This document shows positions 1 through 13,751 of a stretch of DNA of 64,000 nt, in pieces. Numbering within the stretch: position 1 is the stretch's first letter; each line of letters begins with the position of its first letter. The translations under genes and the position numbers were made by a program. The stretch is taken from contig KB906767.1 in assembly GCA_000381625.1 (NCBI GenBank), positions 3,801,304-3,865,303 of the forward strand, in the 5' to 3' direction. The notes below the pieces were generated by a model. It had not been told where the DNA came from. It saw nothing but the letters and a program-made list of their open reading frames with translations, and ran no database searches. This DNA comes from Bryobacterales bacterium KBS 96. GTDB lineage: Bacteria > Acidobacteriota > Terriglobia > Bryobacterales > Bryobacteraceae.

Positions 1-2
1 CG

Positions 3-8
3 TATAAT
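3..8 (+). promoter_or_regulatory. Possible -10 element ahead of lon
   Basis: A perfect TATAAT lies 86 bases before the lon start codon. The matching -35 element would fall outside the window, so only half of the promoter can be judged. No heat-shock CIRCE-type inverted repeat is visible in the remaining leader. Confidence 0.3.
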
Positions 9-93
9 CAGTCCTGCTAAAATCACCCTCAAGAGAAGGGTTTCCAGTAGTCCCGCTCCCCAGTCCGTGGGAATATCAGCGTAGCGCAAGCAC

Positions 94-2625
94 ATGGTCA
101 CGACAAAAGATAAATCCGACACCAAGCGTCTCCCTATGATGCCGATCCGGGATGTCGTCATTTTCCCGTTCATGATGACGCCGTTCGTCGTGGGCCGGGA
201 ATCGAGCGTCCGCGCTCTTGAAGAGGCGCTGGCCGGCGATCGGAAGATCTTTCTGGCGACTCAGCACGATGCGACCATCGATGAGCCGCGCCCCGACGAG
301 ATTTACAACGTCGGCACGATCGCTAATATCGTTCAGAATTTGAAATTGCCCGATGGCAATATCAAAGTGCTTGTGGAAGGCGTCGAGCGCGGCAAAACTG
401 TTTCCGTTTCCGAGGACGAAGGCTTCTTCCGTGCGGTAGTCCGGACCACTGCATTTCGGGTTGATCAGGGCAATCAGCTTGAGACGCTGGTCGGCCGTGT
501 CACGAATCTCTTCGAGCAGTACGTAAAGCTCAGTCAGAACCTCAACTACGAAACCATGATCGCCGCCATTCGTGTGGACGATCCGGGCAAACTGGCCGAC
601 ACTGTCGGCGCAAACCTGCAGCTTACGATTGAGGAGAAGCAGGAACTACTCGAGATTTTCGATCCCATCGACCGCCTGACGCGCGTCGCGGAGTTGCTCG
701 ATATCGAAATTGAGAAGCTGAATGTCGACCGCACCATTCAAGGCCGCGTGAAGCGCCAGATGGAGCGGGCACAGAAAGAGTACTATCTCAACGAAAAGAT
801 CAAGGCCATCCAGAAGGAGCTGGGCCGCGGTGAAAAGAGCGAATTCGATGAACTGAAGAAGCGTATCGAAACCGCGGGCATGACCAAAGACGGGCTCGAA
901 AAGGCGATGGCGGAGTTGAAGCGCCTTGAAGGCATGCCTCCGATGTCGGCCGAATCCACGGTTTCCCGAAACTACCTGGATTGGCTGCTTGCGGTGCCTT
1001 GGAAGAAAAAAACCAAGGAAATTCGCGACCTGAAGTACGCCCGTGAGGTCCTCGAGAGCGATCACTACGGACTCGAAAAGATTAAAGAGCGCATCCTCGA
1101 ATTTCTTGCGGTGCGCCGGCTCGTGCAAAATCCGAAAGGCTCGATTCTTTGCTTTGTCGGCGCTCCGGGCGTCGGTAAAACATCACTAGGCATGTCGATC
1201 GCGAAGGCGACGGGCCGCAAGTTTGTGCGTATGTCGCTCGGCGGCGTACGCGACGAGGCTGAGATTCGCGGCCATCGCCGCACCTACATCGGCGCTCTTC
1301 CGGGGCAAGTCATCCAGATGATGAAGAAAGCGGGCACAAAGAACCCCATATTCATGCTGGATGAAATCGACAAAATGTCGATGGATTTCCGCGGCGATCC
1401 GTCGGCGGCGTTGCTCGAAGTGCTCGATCCGGAGCAGAACTTCATGTTCGTGGATCACTATCTCGACGTGGAGTACGATCTGAGCCAGGTATTCTTCATC
1501 GCCACCGCTAATGTGTTGCACACGATTCCGGCGGCGTTGCAGGACCGCATGGAAGTGATCAGGCTTTCAGGGTATACCGAAGTGGAGAAGTTAGAGATCG
1601 CCAAACGCTTCCTGGTCCCGAAGCAAATGAAGGATACGGGCGTTGCGGCCGACAGTATCGAATTTACTCACGAGGGTCTCCAGTCGCTCGTGCAGTCGTA
1701 TACCCGTGAGGCGGGCGTTCGGAATCTGGAACGCGAAATCGGCAATGTCTGCCGCAAAGTGGCGCGCAAAATTGTAGACGCACAGTCAACTGGCACGGAG
1801 GCGCCGCCGGAGCTCGACAATTCGGAAGTAGAAGAGGAACTGGCGCCGGCGCCGGAAGAGAAGACCAGAAAATCGAAAAAGCCGGCCAAGAAAGAAGAAG
1901 CAGTCTCGTTGATATCAATCGACAAGATAGTTGTGGACGCTCCAAAGGTTACTGAACTCCTGGGCCCCCAGCGGTTCCGCGACCTCGAACTCGAAAAGAG
2001 TAACGATATCGGCGCGACGACCGGACTTGCCTGGACCGAGGTAGGCGGTTCGATTCTCACTACGGAAGCGGCGGTCATGGAAGGCCGTGGAAAAATGACG
2101 ACGACCGGCAAACTGGGCGACGTCATGCAGGAATCGGCGCATGCCGCGATGAGCTATATACGTTCGCGGGCGCAATATCTCGGTTTGCCGAAGGACTTCT
2201 ACCGCCATCTGGATATTCACGTACACGTGCCGGAAGGCGCCATCCCGAAAGACGGCCCGTCCGCAGGTATCACAATCGCCACCAGCATATCGAGCGCCCT
2301 GACGGGCATTGCAGTTCGCGGCGATATTGCGATGACGGGCGAAATCACCGTGCGAGGGCGGGTTTTGCCAATCGGCGGTCTGAAAGAAAAGCTACTTGCC
2401 GCTCACCGACACGGCATCATGGAAGTAATTCTTCCAAAAGATAACGAAAAGGATCTAGCCGATATCCCGGAGAACATCCGGAAGGAAATGAAGCTGCATT
2501 TCGTCGAGTCGATGGACGCTGTGTTGAAGTTGGCGCTTGTGCGCGACATTGTGGCGCTGACGGTGGCCCCGGCCACTGCCGCCGATCTCGCGGCGCGTTC
2601 CACCGAGGAAAACGTTACGCACTAA
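94..2625 (+). CDS. lon: ATP-dependent protease Lon
   Basis: Lon is a cytoplasmic AAA+ serine protease that degrades misfolded and regulatory proteins. The 843 residues hold an N-terminal LON substrate domain (about 10-205), a coiled helical stretch, the AAA+ module with Walker A GAPGVGKT at 356-363 and Walker B D423-E424, and a C-terminal protease domain. The catalytic dyad is Ser723 (in KDGPSAG) and Lys766 (second lysine of GGLKEK). It is about 60 residues longer than E. coli Lon. Much of the excess is a charged Glu/Lys/Pro-rich linker at about 564-605 between the ATPase and protease parts, probably a flexible tether. engB follows after 45 bases and rho overlaps engB, so the three probably form one operon. 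Confidence 0.97.
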   Translation: MVTTKDKSDTKRLPMMPIRDVVIFPFMMTPFVVGRESSVRALEEALAGDRKIFLATQHDATIDEPRPDEIYNVGTIANIVQNLKLPDGNIKVLVEGVERGKTVSVSEDEGFFRAVVRTTAFRVDQGNQLETLVGRVTNLFEQYVKLSQNLNYETMIAAIRVDDPGKLADTVGANLQLTIEEKQELLEIFDPIDRLTRVAELLDIEIEKLNVDRTIQGRVKRQMERAQKEYYLNEKIKAIQKELGRGEKSEFDELKKRIETAGMTKDGLEKAMAELKRLEGMPPMSAESTVSRNYLDWLLAVPWKKKTKEIRDLKYAREVLESDHYGLEKIKERILEFLAVRRLVQNPKGSILCFVGAPGVGKTSLGMSIAKATGRKFVRMSLGGVRDEAEIRGHRRTYIGALPGQVIQMMKKAGTKNPIFMLDEIDKMSMDFRGDPSAALLEVLDPEQNFMFVDHYLDVEYDLSQVFFIATANVLHTIPAALQDRMEVIRLSGYTEVEKLEIAKRFLVPKQMKDTGVAADSIEFTHEGLQSLVQSYTREAGVRNLEREIGNVCRKVARKIVDAQSTGTEAPPELDNSEVEEELAPAPEEKTRKSKKPAKKEEAVSLISIDKIVVDAPKVTELLGPQRFRDLELEKSNDIGATTGLAWTEVGGSILTTEAAVMEGRGKMTTTGKLGDVMQESAHAAMSYIRSRAQYLGLPKDFYRHLDIHVHVPEGAIPKDGPSAGITIATSISSALTGIAVRGDIAMTGEITVRGRVLPIGGLKEKLLAAHRHGIMEVILPKDNEKDLADIPENIRKEMKLHFVESMDAVLKLALVRDIVALTVAPATAADLAARSTEENVTH

Positions 2626-2670
2626 GGCGGAGAAGGCAGCCTCTCGAGCGATACGTCCAAAGGGTCAGGC

Positions 2671-3282
2671 ATGCCGGCGACACACACGGAAACGGCGCCC
2701 AGCTTAATCGTTAGCGCGGTTGGGCCTCAGCAGTTCCCGCCGGAGTCTCCCGGAAGGGCCGGGGTTATCGAAATTGCTTTCCTCGGAAGGAGCAACGTCG
2801 GCAAATCAAGCCTGCTAAACAAGCTGGTCGGCCGCCCGGGCCTCGCATTTACGAGCTCGCAGCCCGGCCGCACGCAAATGATCAATTTTTTCCGAGTCGA
2901 TGAAGAAGTACAGTTCGTCGACTTGCCGGGTTATGGGTTCGCCAGGGTTCCGCTGCCCCAAAAGCAAGAGTGGCGGAAGCTGATAGAAGCGTATCTGGTG
3001 AACCGCTCCAGCCTCGCGCTTTCGTTCTTGTTATTGGACGCTCGCCGGGGATGGATGGATATGGACCTGGAACTCAAGCAGTGGCTTGAATTCCACAACC
3101 GTCGATATCAGGTGATTGTCACCAAAATCGACAAACTCAAGAGCAAAAATCAACAAATCGCAGGACTGGCTTCGATCCGCAAACAAATACCGGAGCAGGA
3201 ACCAGTACCGTTCTCGGCCGTAGATGGCCGGGGAGTGAGGGAAATTTGGCAAATCATCTCGAAAATCAGGAAGAGGCAGTAG
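2671..3282 (+). CDS. engB: Ribosome biogenesis GTPase YihA/EngB/YsxC
   Basis: This is a TRAFAC-class GTPase needed for late assembly of the 50S ribosomal subunit. The G1 motif GRSNVGKS is at 39-46, G3 DLPGYG at 84-89 and G4 TKID at 151-154. The length of 203 residues is normal for the family. It lies 45 bases after lon, and its last 37 bases overlap the start of rho, which suggests translational coupling. Gene neighbourhoods with lon and engB together are common in bacteria. Confidence 0.95.
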   Translation: MPATHTETAPSLIVSAVGPQQFPPESPGRAGVIEIAFLGRSNVGKSSLLNKLVGRPGLAFTSSQPGRTQMINFFRVDEEVQFVDLPGYGFARVPLPQKQEWRKLIEAYLVNRSSLALSFLLLDARRGWMDMDLELKQWLEFHNRRYQVIVTKIDKLKSKNQQIAGLASIRKQIPEQEPVPFSAVDGRGVREIWQIISKIRKRQ

Positions 3283-4952
3283 CCTCCGCGGCTTCCACCG
3301 AAGGAAAGCCCACTGATCAAACTGTAGAACCAGCTTCGACGAAGCCGGCAGAGAATGGCAGCAAGCCCGCCGAGGCGAAGGGCGAGGATTCGGAAGTGAA
3401 GCTCGCAGAACCTAAGCCGGAGAAGGCCACAACAGCCCGGCTGCGCGCCGTTGCTTCCGAAGTGCGGCACACCGAGGCAAGGGGAGATGGCCCGCGCGGC
3501 GAGCGTCCGCCCGTGCGATCTACCGAAGCCCGGCCTAACGAAGGGCGCGCCGCGACGGAGCAGCGGCCCCCGGAGAACCGGCCTGCCGATGCAAAGCCCG
3601 CCGAGACGAGAGGCGCGGAGAACAATGGCTCTCCGGTCCAGGATGGCAAGCGTCTACGGCATTCGATCGGCAATACCGGCCAGCAGAAGAATGGCACACC
3701 GACGCTTGACCTAGTCGAGTTGAAGGACATGAGCATTCTGAAGCTCAACCAGATCGCGAAAGATCTCGGTGTGCAGGGCGCTGCCGGTCTGCGCAAGCAG
3801 GAATTGATTTTCAAAATCCTGCAAACGCAGGCAGAAAAGAGTGGCCTCATCTTCTCGGAAGGCGTACTGGAATGCCTGCCGGACGGCTTCGGCTTTCTGC
3901 GCGCGCCTGAGTACAACTATCTGCCGGGCCCCGACGACGTATACGTCTCGCCATCGCAAATCCGGCGATTCGATCTGCGCACCGGCGACACCGTTTCCGG
4001 CCAAATCCGGCCGCCCAAAGAAGGCGAGCGTTATTTCGCGCTGATCAAAGTCGACGCGATCAACTTTGAACCGCCCGAGGAAGCCCGCAATAAGATCTTC
4101 TTCGATAACCTGACGCCGCTCTATCCGCATGGGCGGATCAAAATGGAAACGGCCAAGGACAACTATTCCGGCCGTGTGATGGACTTACTTACGCCGATCG
4201 GCAAGGGACAGCGCGGCTTGATCGTCGCGCCGCCGCGCACCGGCAAGACCATGATGCTGCAGAGCATCGCCAATTCCATTACGACGAATCATCCGGAAAT
4301 CAACCTCATCGTTCTTTTAATCGATGAGCGGCCGGAAGAAGTGACCGACATGCAGCGGTCCGTCAAGGGTGAAGTCATCAGTTCGACGTTCGACGAGCCC
4401 GCATCGCGGCATGTGCAAGTAGCCGAAATGGTGATTGAGAAGGCGAAGCGCCTGGTCGAGCATAAGCGCGATGTCGTAATTCTGCTCGATTCGATCACGC
4501 GCCTCGCGCGTGCGTATAACACGGTCGTTCCGCCGTCCGGAAAGGTGCTTTCCGGCGGCGTCGACTCAAACGCGCTACAGCGGCCGAAGCGGTTCTTTGG
4601 CGCTGCCCGCAATATCGAAGAGGGTGGATCGCTAACCATCGTGGCGACCGCGCTGGTCGATACGGGCAGCCGCATGGACGACGTGATTTTCGAAGAGTTC
4701 AAAGGCACCGGCAACATGGAAATTCACCTCGACCGGAAGCTCGTCGATAAGCGCGTGTTCCCAGCAATCGATATCAACCGGAGCGGTACGCGTAAAGAAG
4801 AGCTGCTGATGCCCAAAGAGGAACTCAACCGTGTCTGGGTATTGCGCAAAGTGCTGAACCCGCTATCGCCCGTCGAATCAATGGAGTTGCTGATCGACAA
4901 GCTCGCAAAGACGCGTAGCAACGCCGAGTTCCTGGCGGCGATGAGCGGTTAG
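3246..4952 (+). CDS. rho: Transcription termination factor Rho, with long N-terminal extension
   Basis: Rho is a hexameric RNA-dependent ATPase that ends transcription. The Rho N-terminal helical domain is at about 155-195 and the cold-shock RNA-binding domain at about 199-280. Walker A is APPRTGKT at 328-335. The C-terminal RNA-translocating ATPase part is complete. The start chosen is TTG, inside engB and preceded by a GGGAG/AGGGA purine stretch. The next in-frame ATG is at 3729 and would remove part of the N-terminal domain. Residues 1-150 are rich in Ala, Pro, Glu, Arg and Lys and are probably disordered. Such insertions are known in Rho of several phyla, but the content here is of no recognised domain. 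It converges on the GH51 gene, with a palindrome between them. Confidence 0.95.
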   Translation: MANHLENQEEAVASAASTEGKPTDQTVEPASTKPAENGSKPAEAKGEDSEVKLAEPKPEKATTARLRAVASEVRHTEARGDGPRGERPPVRSTEARPNEGRAATEQRPPENRPADAKPAETRGAENNGSPVQDGKRLRHSIGNTGQQKNGTPTLDLVELKDMSILKLNQIAKDLGVQGAAGLRKQELIFKILQTQAEKSGLIFSEGVLECLPDGFGFLRAPEYNYLPGPDDVYVSPSQIRRFDLRTGDTVSGQIRPPKEGERYFALIKVDAINFEPPEEARNKIFFDNLTPLYPHGRIKMETAKDNYSGRVMDLLTPIGKGQRGLIVAPPRTGKTMMLQSIANSITTNHPEINLIVLLIDERPEEVTDMQRSVKGEVISSTFDEPASRHVQVAEMVIEKAKRLVEHKRDVVILLDSITRLARAYNTVVPPSGKVLSGGVDSNALQRPKRFFGAARNIEEGGSLTIVATALVDTGSRMDDVIFEEFKGTGNMEIHLDRKLVDKRVFPAIDINRSGTRKEELLMPKEELNRVWVLRKVLNPLSPVESMELLIDKLAKTRSNAEFLAAMSG

Positions 4953-4985
4953 CTACTTCGCGTGCGGGACCGTTGCCTGTTGGAG

Positions 4986-5005
4986 GGGCGAGGCATGCCT
5001 CGCCC
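4986..5005. repeat. Perfect GC-rich palindrome between convergent genes
   Basis: A perfect 20-base palindrome (arms GGGCGAGGCA and TGCCTCGCCC) lies between the ends of rho and the GH51 gene and is followed by CGCCGC. It has no T-run on either side, so a Rho-independent terminator is doubtful. Its GCCCGCC right shoulder resembles the hairpin elements at 21693 and 31660, so it may be a member of an intergenic palindromic repeat family. Confidence 0.55.
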
Positions 5006-5014
5006 GCCGCTTCT

Positions 5015-6562
<1,548 letters not shown>

Positions 6563-6602
6563 TGAGTCTCTCTTCCGTAGAGGGCGTCTGGTCCAGGAGG
6601 AC

Positions 6603-6624
6603 TTTCACTATAGCGAAAGTGAAA
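6603..6624 (-). promoter_or_regulatory. Possible operator over the GH51 promoter
   Basis: An inverted repeat with arms TTTCACT and AGTGAAA separated by eight bases sits 41 bases before the GH51 start. Read on the minus strand the right part contains TATAGT, a five-of-six match to a -10 box, so a protein bound at the repeat would block it. No -35 box is found at the proper distance. The rest of the 227-base gap shows no gene. Confidence 0.35.
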
Positions 6625-6789
6625 TGCTAGGGCGTGCAACCGTGTACACTTCAACTCAAATAGTAAACACGGGCCAGAATGAGAGATAAGTATATCGGCC
6701 GGTTTGACGGCCTGTCAATCAAAATCGGGCTTTCTGAAATCGCTTACAGATTGTGGCTTTGACGGCGGGTGTTCGTCATCCCAACCCGT

Positions 6790-7722
6790 TTACAGATGAA
6801 ATTCCTGCCCGATGTCCTGCAGGCACACGCGGTCGGCGCCTATAGCTTCGATAAGGCGCTCAATCGGCTCATGGCGCGGTTCACGGCTGAGCTGGAAAGT
6901 CTGGTGATGAACCGGGAGAATCCGCTCGGCGCCGGCATCGTTGGCCATCTTCGCGGCTTGCTCGGGATTGCAGTGGAAGCGAATCCAGGGATCGTACGCG
7001 CCGATAGGCATGATGGCGAGGTCGATCGGTTTACTTGTTCTGGCGCTCTTGAATTTGTCCGTCAGAGCGGTATCACCGCCGAACAGAATCCGGCGCTTCC
7101 CAATCTCGATCACATAGCCGTTATAGCCTCGGTATGTGTCGGTACGGACACGAGCTCCCCAGTGATTCACCTCGAACGCTTTAACGAACGCCGCACCAAC
7201 GCGCGCCGACTCGCCCCAGCCAAGCTCCTGCACGGACTGATAGCGACGCACTCGCAGAAGATCGGATGTCCGGTAGGCCGTGATGACCGACGTACGATCG
7301 CTTCGTAGAGCCCGAAGGCTCGGCCGGTCGAAGTGATCCATGTGAGCGTGCGACAGGAGAATCAGGTCCGGACGGGGCAGGTCTTCGGGCTGGAGCGCCG
7401 GCGAAACCAAGCGCTTAATGCCAACCGTGACGGGTCCCAGCTCGATGCCAACGCGGTCGCTAAAAACAGGATCGGTCAGGACTGTATAGCCATCCACCTT
7501 TAAATACACCGTGCTGTGGCCTAGCCATGCGGCGTGAATCCCCTTGTCGGGCCACGCCTTCGGGTTCGGCGCATACGGCGCAGGCAGGATGGGCCGGGGA
7601 ACTTCTTTGGACATCTGCCGGAGCACCTTCGGCGCGGTGCGCATCAAGAGAACGGCTCGGGAAGGCGACTGAATTTCGTGCACCTGGATGTTGTTGCTCA
7701 CCAATCGATTGGATGCTGGCAC
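6790..7722 (-). CDS. MBL-fold hydrolase, NAPE-PLD/UlaG-like
   Basis: A metallo-beta-lactamase-fold enzyme with the metal-binding motif SHAHMDHFD, where H125, H127, D129 and H130 bind zinc. A later GGDTALTD aspartate and a PVHHQTF histidine complete the dinuclear site. The order and the 310-residue length match proteins related to N-acylphosphatidylethanolamine phospholipase D and UlaG. Substrates vary across this family, so phospholipase activity is only a guess. The chosen start is GTG at 7722. No signal peptide is evident, so it is probably cytoplasmic. It lies downstream of tRNA-Gly on the same strand but need not be cotranscribed. Confidence 0.85.
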   Translation of the reverse strand: MPASNRLVSNNIQVHEIQSPSRAVLLMRTAPKVLRQMSKEVPRPILPAPYAPNPKAWPDKGIHAAWLGHSTVYLKVDGYTVLTDPVFSDRVGIELGPVTVGIKRLVSPALQPEDLPRPDLILLSHAHMDHFDRPSLRALRSDRTSVITAYRTSDLLRVRRYQSVQELGWGESARVGAAFVKAFEVNHWGARVRTDTYRGYNGYVIEIGKRRILFGGDTALTDKFKSARTSKPIDLAIMPIGAYDPWIRFHCNPEQAAKMANDAGAERILPVHHQTFQLSREPRHEPIERLIEAIGADRVCLQDIGQEFHL

Positions 7723-7807
7723 GCACTCGTTTGACCCTTCAACCCAGCGGAATGGTCACAATCGAAATTGAGAAAAACTACCAAAGTGCGTCTGCGGAGA
7801 GCGAATC

Positions 7808-7883
<76 letters not shown>

Positions 7884-7900
7884 CCGGAGGAGTAATCCAC

Positions 7901-7929
7901 ATTCTCCAACGATCTTGTTCCGAAGTCAA
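7901..7929 (-). promoter_or_regulatory. Sigma-70-type promoter for tRNA-Gly
   Basis: On the minus strand TTGACT (7924-7929) and GAGAAT (7901-7906) are separated by exactly 17 bases. The second box is 17 bases before the first base of the tRNA. The matches are five of six and four of six. Confidence 0.55.
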
Positions 7930-7979
7930 TTCATGTGATTGTAACTGCTGGTTTTACGAGTGAGGCCTCCCGGTGGAGA

Positions 7980-8202
7980 TGTGGAAAACTGGTGCGACCG
8001 GGAAATCGTTACACCTATTATAGCCTTTTAAATCAATAACTTAAAACCACAACAGATTTGTCTTCCGAACCCTAGCGGCTATGTTATTCTGTTGATTCCG
8101 AAGAACGGAACGGTTCCTCCCCCGGCTGAATTCGAAGCGTTGGCTCGGACCGCCGGGTATCTCCTACAAGTGAAATTCGCTGTTTTCCACAGGTGTGGAA
8201 AA
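7980..8202. other. oriC: Probable origin of replication (oriC), dnaA-proximal part
   Basis: Three DnaA-box-like nonamers of the form TTTTCCACA occur just before dnaA. One is inverted at 7980-7988. The other two, at 8183-8191 and 8194-8202, form a perfect head-to-head palindrome separated by GG. Between them, about 8013-8060 is strongly AT-rich within a GC-rich chromosome, as expected of a DNA-unwinding element. All boxes match TTWTNCACA. Head-to-head boxes immediately before dnaA may also let DnaA repress its own gene. More boxes lie after dnaA. Confidence 0.7.
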
Positions 8203-8255
8203 TGTGTGAGAAACGTGTCCCGTGTCGGTCAAATTCGCATTTGGGGGTAGCGGAC

Positions 8256-9593
8256 GTGAGCACCTTGTGGGAACAGATCAAAGAATGCTTGGCGCGCAAA
8301 TTGAGTCCGGATGCCTACCAGAACTGGATTTCCCGAACGGAACAGGCGGAATACCAGAATGGGCTGTTGGTGGTCAGTGTTCCGGATGAGACGACAAAGA
8401 CCTGGATTGAGCAGGAATACGCGGTTCATATCCGTGGAATTCTTGCAGATCTTGAGACTCCCGTTCAGAAGATCCAATACATACTGGGAGCCCCTCTCCT
8501 GGCCATGGCCGCCCACAATGGGGGCACGAATGGCGCTACAGCTCAATCTATCGCCGAGCCGATGTTTGAAAACTCGGCTTCGTGGCTGAATCCGCGGCTT
8601 ACCTTCGACAGCTATGTCGTCGGATCCTCCAATCAGCTTGCACATGCCGCGGCAATGGCCGTCTCCAAGATGCCTTCCCGCAGCTACAACCCGCTGTTCA
8701 TCTACGGCGCAACCGGCATCGGCAAGACGCATCTGATGCACGCGGTGGGGCAAAACCTCCTGCAGAATTTCAGCGGTCTAAACGTGGTCTACACTTCCAC
8801 GGAAAGATTCGTGAACGAATTAGTTGCCTGCTTGAAGAATGGGCGGATGACGCAGTTTCACCGTCACTATCGCTCAGCGGACGCGCTCCTGATTGACGAT
8901 ATCCATGTGCTCGCCGGCAAGGAGCGGACGCAGGAAGAGTTCTTCCATACCTTCAACGAGTTGCACGAGCATCGCAAGCAGATCGTGATATCGAGCGATT
9001 CGCCGCCGAAAGAGCTCTCGAGCCTTTTCGAGCGTCTCCGGTCGCGATTCGAGTGGGGCCTGATTGTTGACGTCCAACCGCCCGATCTCGAGACAAAAAT
9101 GGCTATCCTCGACAAGAAGGCCGAAACCGAAGGCGTCCACCTACCCGACGATGTCCGGAGCTACATCGCAACGAAGACCAAATCGAACGTACGCGAACTT
9201 GAAGGAGCTCTCACCCGGTTGATCGCTGTTTCTTCGCTCACCGGGGCCCCTATTACCGTAGCCATGGCTCAGCAGACGCTGAAATACATGGGCGCAGCAT
9301 CGGACCGCCGAATTTCGATTGATTCCATTGTCCGGGCGGTGGCCGAAAAGTTCAGTCTTGCCCCGTCGCAGCTCAAGATGAAGAGCAACACCAGGCAGAT
9401 CGCCTACCCGCGACAGATCGCCATGTATTTGTGTAAGGAATTGACCCGTGCTTCTTTGCCGGAGATTGGGCGCGCTTTCGGTGGAAAACATCACACGACG
9501 GTCCTTCACTCGATTCAGAAGATCGAGGACCTCAGACAGCGCGAAGAAGATTTAAACAGGCTTATCCAAAGCCTATTCGACTCATTGCAATAG
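8256..9593 (+). CDS. dnaA: Chromosomal replication initiator DnaA
   Basis: DnaA binds oriC, melts it and helps load the helicase. The chosen start is GTG at 8256, with GGGGGTA seven bases upstream. It gives the usual beginning (VSTLWEQIKECL) and 445 residues. An ATG at 8193 is in frame but lies within a DnaA box. Domain I covers about 1-80, a variable linker follows, and the AAA+ domain has Walker A GATGIGKT at 151-158 and a Walker B segment LLIDDIHVL. The C-terminal domain IV carries the signature helix-turn-helix around GGKHHTTVLHSI. dnaN follows 309 bases later, with its own promoter. Confidence 0.97.
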   Translation: MSTLWEQIKECLARKLSPDAYQNWISRTEQAEYQNGLLVVSVPDETTKTWIEQEYAVHIRGILADLETPVQKIQYILGAPLLAMAAHNGGTNGATAQSIAEPMFENSASWLNPRLTFDSYVVGSSNQLAHAAAMAVSKMPSRSYNPLFIYGATGIGKTHLMHAVGQNLLQNFSGLNVVYTSTERFVNELVACLKNGRMTQFHRHYRSADALLIDDIHVLAGKERTQEEFFHTFNELHEHRKQIVISSDSPPKELSSLFERLRSRFEWGLIVDVQPPDLETKMAILDKKAETEGVHLPDDVRSYIATKTKSNVRELEGALTRLIAVSSLTGAPITVAMAQQTLKYMGAASDRRISIDSIVRAVAEKFSLAPSQLKMKSNTRQIAYPRQIAMYLCKELTRASLPEIGRAFGGKHHTTVLHSIQKIEDLRQREEDLNRLIQSLFDSLQ

Positions 9594-9604
9594 ACTTACA
9601 GGAG

Positions 9605-9760
9605 TTTTCCACAATCACGCCAAAAACCTGGATGTGAAAACGTGTTGGAAACCGGATCAGGGGGCACTCTAGCACCGTCCGACACCTGAAAATCCACAGG
9701 CGGGAAGTGACGGAAGCACTAGGATTTAGTATAATTTAGAGAGAAATCAACATTTCCACA
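9605..9760. other. DnaA-box cluster downstream of dnaA
   Basis: The 309-base gap between dnaA and dnaN holds no gene. It has one good DnaA box, TTTTCCACA (9605-9613), and weaker relatives AAATCCACA (9690-9698) and ATTTCCACA (9752-9760). An AT-rich tract lies at about 9722-9756. It may be the second half of a bipartite origin flanking dnaA. Confidence 0.5.
9707..9735 (+). promoter_or_regulatory. Promoter for dnaN
   Basis: GTGACG (9707-9712) and a perfect TATAAT (9730-9735) are separated by 17 bases. The -35 box matches at four of six positions. It lies 167 bases before the dnaN ATG and among weak DnaA boxes, so transcription may respond to DnaA. Confidence 0.55.
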
Positions 9761-9902
9761 GGACCTACGAATACGAGTCTCTCTTGAGCTTAAAAAATAG
9801 CCTCGTAGAAGTAAGAAGCACAACGGCCGATCCGGCCGGCAGGGTTCCAAGCATTTCTAAAGACGGTTGTAGACTTCACTAGGGAGACACGCAACAACCC
9901 GT

Positions 9903-11012
9903 ATGGAATTTTCGGTTAGCAAGTCCGATCTGGTAAGGGAATTAGGGCTGACGCAGGGAGTTGTCGAAAAGAAGACGACGATTCCGATTCTGTCGAATAT
10001 CTTGATTGAGACTGACAAGGACCAGGTCTGGCTGACGGCAACAGACCTCGAGCTTGGCATCCGTTGTGCGTGCCCGGCGCGGATCAAGAAAGAAGGGGCG
10101 GGCACCATACCCGCACGACGCCTGCTGGACTATGTACGTCTCCTGCCGGACGCGGATGTACAGGTGAAGCTGCAGGAGAACCAGTGGGCGAGCTTAGTTT
10201 GTGGCCGTTCGCGTACCCGGATTGCCGGTATGTCACGGGAGAGCTTTCCGGAACTGCCGCAGATGCCGGACATTCTGGCGAGGCTGCCGCTCGCGATGCT
10301 GTCGCAGATGATCCAGCGCACGATTTTCGCCATCTCGGCCGAGGAGTCACGGTTTACCCTGAACGGCGCGCTGCTGGTTCTACACGATAAGGGGATCATC
10401 ATGGTGGCGACCGACGGACATCGGCTCTCCATGATCGAGCAGGCGGTTCCCCTGGAAGTTGAAGATGTGTATAAGGCTCTCTTGCCCAAAAAGGCGATGC
10501 TCGAGATTTTGAAGCTGGCAAGCGACAATGGCGAAGCGCAAATCGATTTTGCCGGCAATGAGAACCATCTGTTCTTCCAGATCGAGAAACGCCTCCTGCT
10601 GGGCCGGAAGCTGACGGGAAACTTCCCCGATTATGAGCGTGTGCTGCCGAAGGAGCATTCGCATTCGGTTTCAATCGGCCGGGACGATTTGCGTTCCGCT
10701 CTCGAACGCGTGTCGCAGTTCTCGGACGAACGGTCGCGTGCTGTACGCCTGAAAGTGGCGGCGGGCGAGTTGCAAGTGCATTCCTCAATTTCCGAAACCG
10801 GCGAAAGCGAGGAGACCATTCCGGTCGAGTATGGCGGTCCGGATCTGGAGATCGGTTTCAACGCGCAGTATCTGCTGGATTTTCTGCGTGTCGTGGACCA
10901 GACGGAAGTCGAATTTCATTTTAAGGATTCGAACAGCGCGGGCGAATTGCGGCCCAAAGCGGCGCCGGAAGGCGTCAATTACCGCTACGTCGTCATGCCG
11001 ATGCGGATCTGA
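9903..11012 (+). CDS. dnaN: DNA polymerase III beta sliding clamp
   Basis: The beta clamp encircles DNA and tethers the replicative polymerase. The 369 residues have the typical start (MEFSVSKSDLVRELGLTQGV), three repeated clamp domains and the conserved end YVVMPMRI. Length and sequence features fit the family throughout. gyrB follows after 40 bases and recF, often placed between them, is absent. Confidence 0.97.
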   Translation: MEFSVSKSDLVRELGLTQGVVEKKTTIPILSNILIETDKDQVWLTATDLELGIRCACPARIKKEGAGTIPARRLLDYVRLLPDADVQVKLQENQWASLVCGRSRTRIAGMSRESFPELPQMPDILARLPLAMLSQMIQRTIFAISAEESRFTLNGALLVLHDKGIIMVATDGHRLSMIEQAVPLEVEDVYKALLPKKAMLEILKLASDNGEAQIDFAGNENHLFFQIEKRLLLGRKLTGNFPDYERVLPKEHSHSVSIGRDDLRSALERVSQFSDERSRAVRLKVAAGELQVHSSISETGESEETIPVEYGGPDLEIGFNAQYLLDFLRVVDQTEVEFHFKDSNSAGELRPKAAPEGVNYRYVVMPMRI

Positions 11013-11040
11013 GCCCTCGATTGAGGGCACTGGCAAGTGA

Positions 11041-13491
<2,451 letters not shown>

Positions 13492-13559
13492 ACGCGCAGT
13501 CTGAGTAGACTCTTCCGGTGCAGGCGCTCCCTCTCGAAACTTCTAGAATCGCGCGCTGG

Positions 13560-13605
13560 CCGGGCATGCCCGGGCCCTACACGTAGGGGGAGGCTTGTCT
13601 CTCCC
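13560..13605. repeat. Three adjacent GC-rich hairpins after gyrB
   Basis: The palindrome CCGGGC-ATGCCCGG spans 13560-13573. CCCTAC and GTAGGG around a 2-base loop follow at 13575-13588, then GGGAG...CTCCC at about 13588-13605. They lie between gyrB and the vsr relic. The series resembles the other intergenic hairpins in this window and could end gyrB transcription, but there is no T-run. Confidence 0.5.
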
Positions 13606-13748
13606 GCTTTGCCTCAGCTTGATGCGCTGCGCTCAGAAACTTCTTCAGGCGCTTCTTGAGTGTGGAACATCGCGCAGTTCGCATTCCCAGATTTTCAGGC
13701 TCTTCCAACCATTCCGGTGGTGTTGAAAACGCTCGCCGAAGAAGTTCG
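13580..13748 (-). pseudogene. Vsr mismatch endonuclease, C-terminal fragment
   Basis: Directly after the mcrC-like stop codon, one minus-strand frame reads GWKSLKIWECELRD, the conserved C-terminal strand of very-short-patch repair endonucleases (consensus GWRVLxIWECEL). A neighbouring frame continues it with TLKKRLKKFLSAA, the usual last helix. Upstream residues NFFGERFQ also fit Vsr. The catalytic N-terminal part is missing and the frame is broken, so the gene is dead. Vsr normally repairs T:G mismatches caused by deamination at C5-methylated cytosines, which fits the methyltransferase fragment at the other end of the island. Confidence 0.7.
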
Positions 13749-13751
13749 GCC

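Noticed and set aside
4986-5005. Rho-independent terminator for rho and the GH51 gene
   Set aside because: The palindrome is perfect but lacks a T-run on either side, so it is listed as a repeat.
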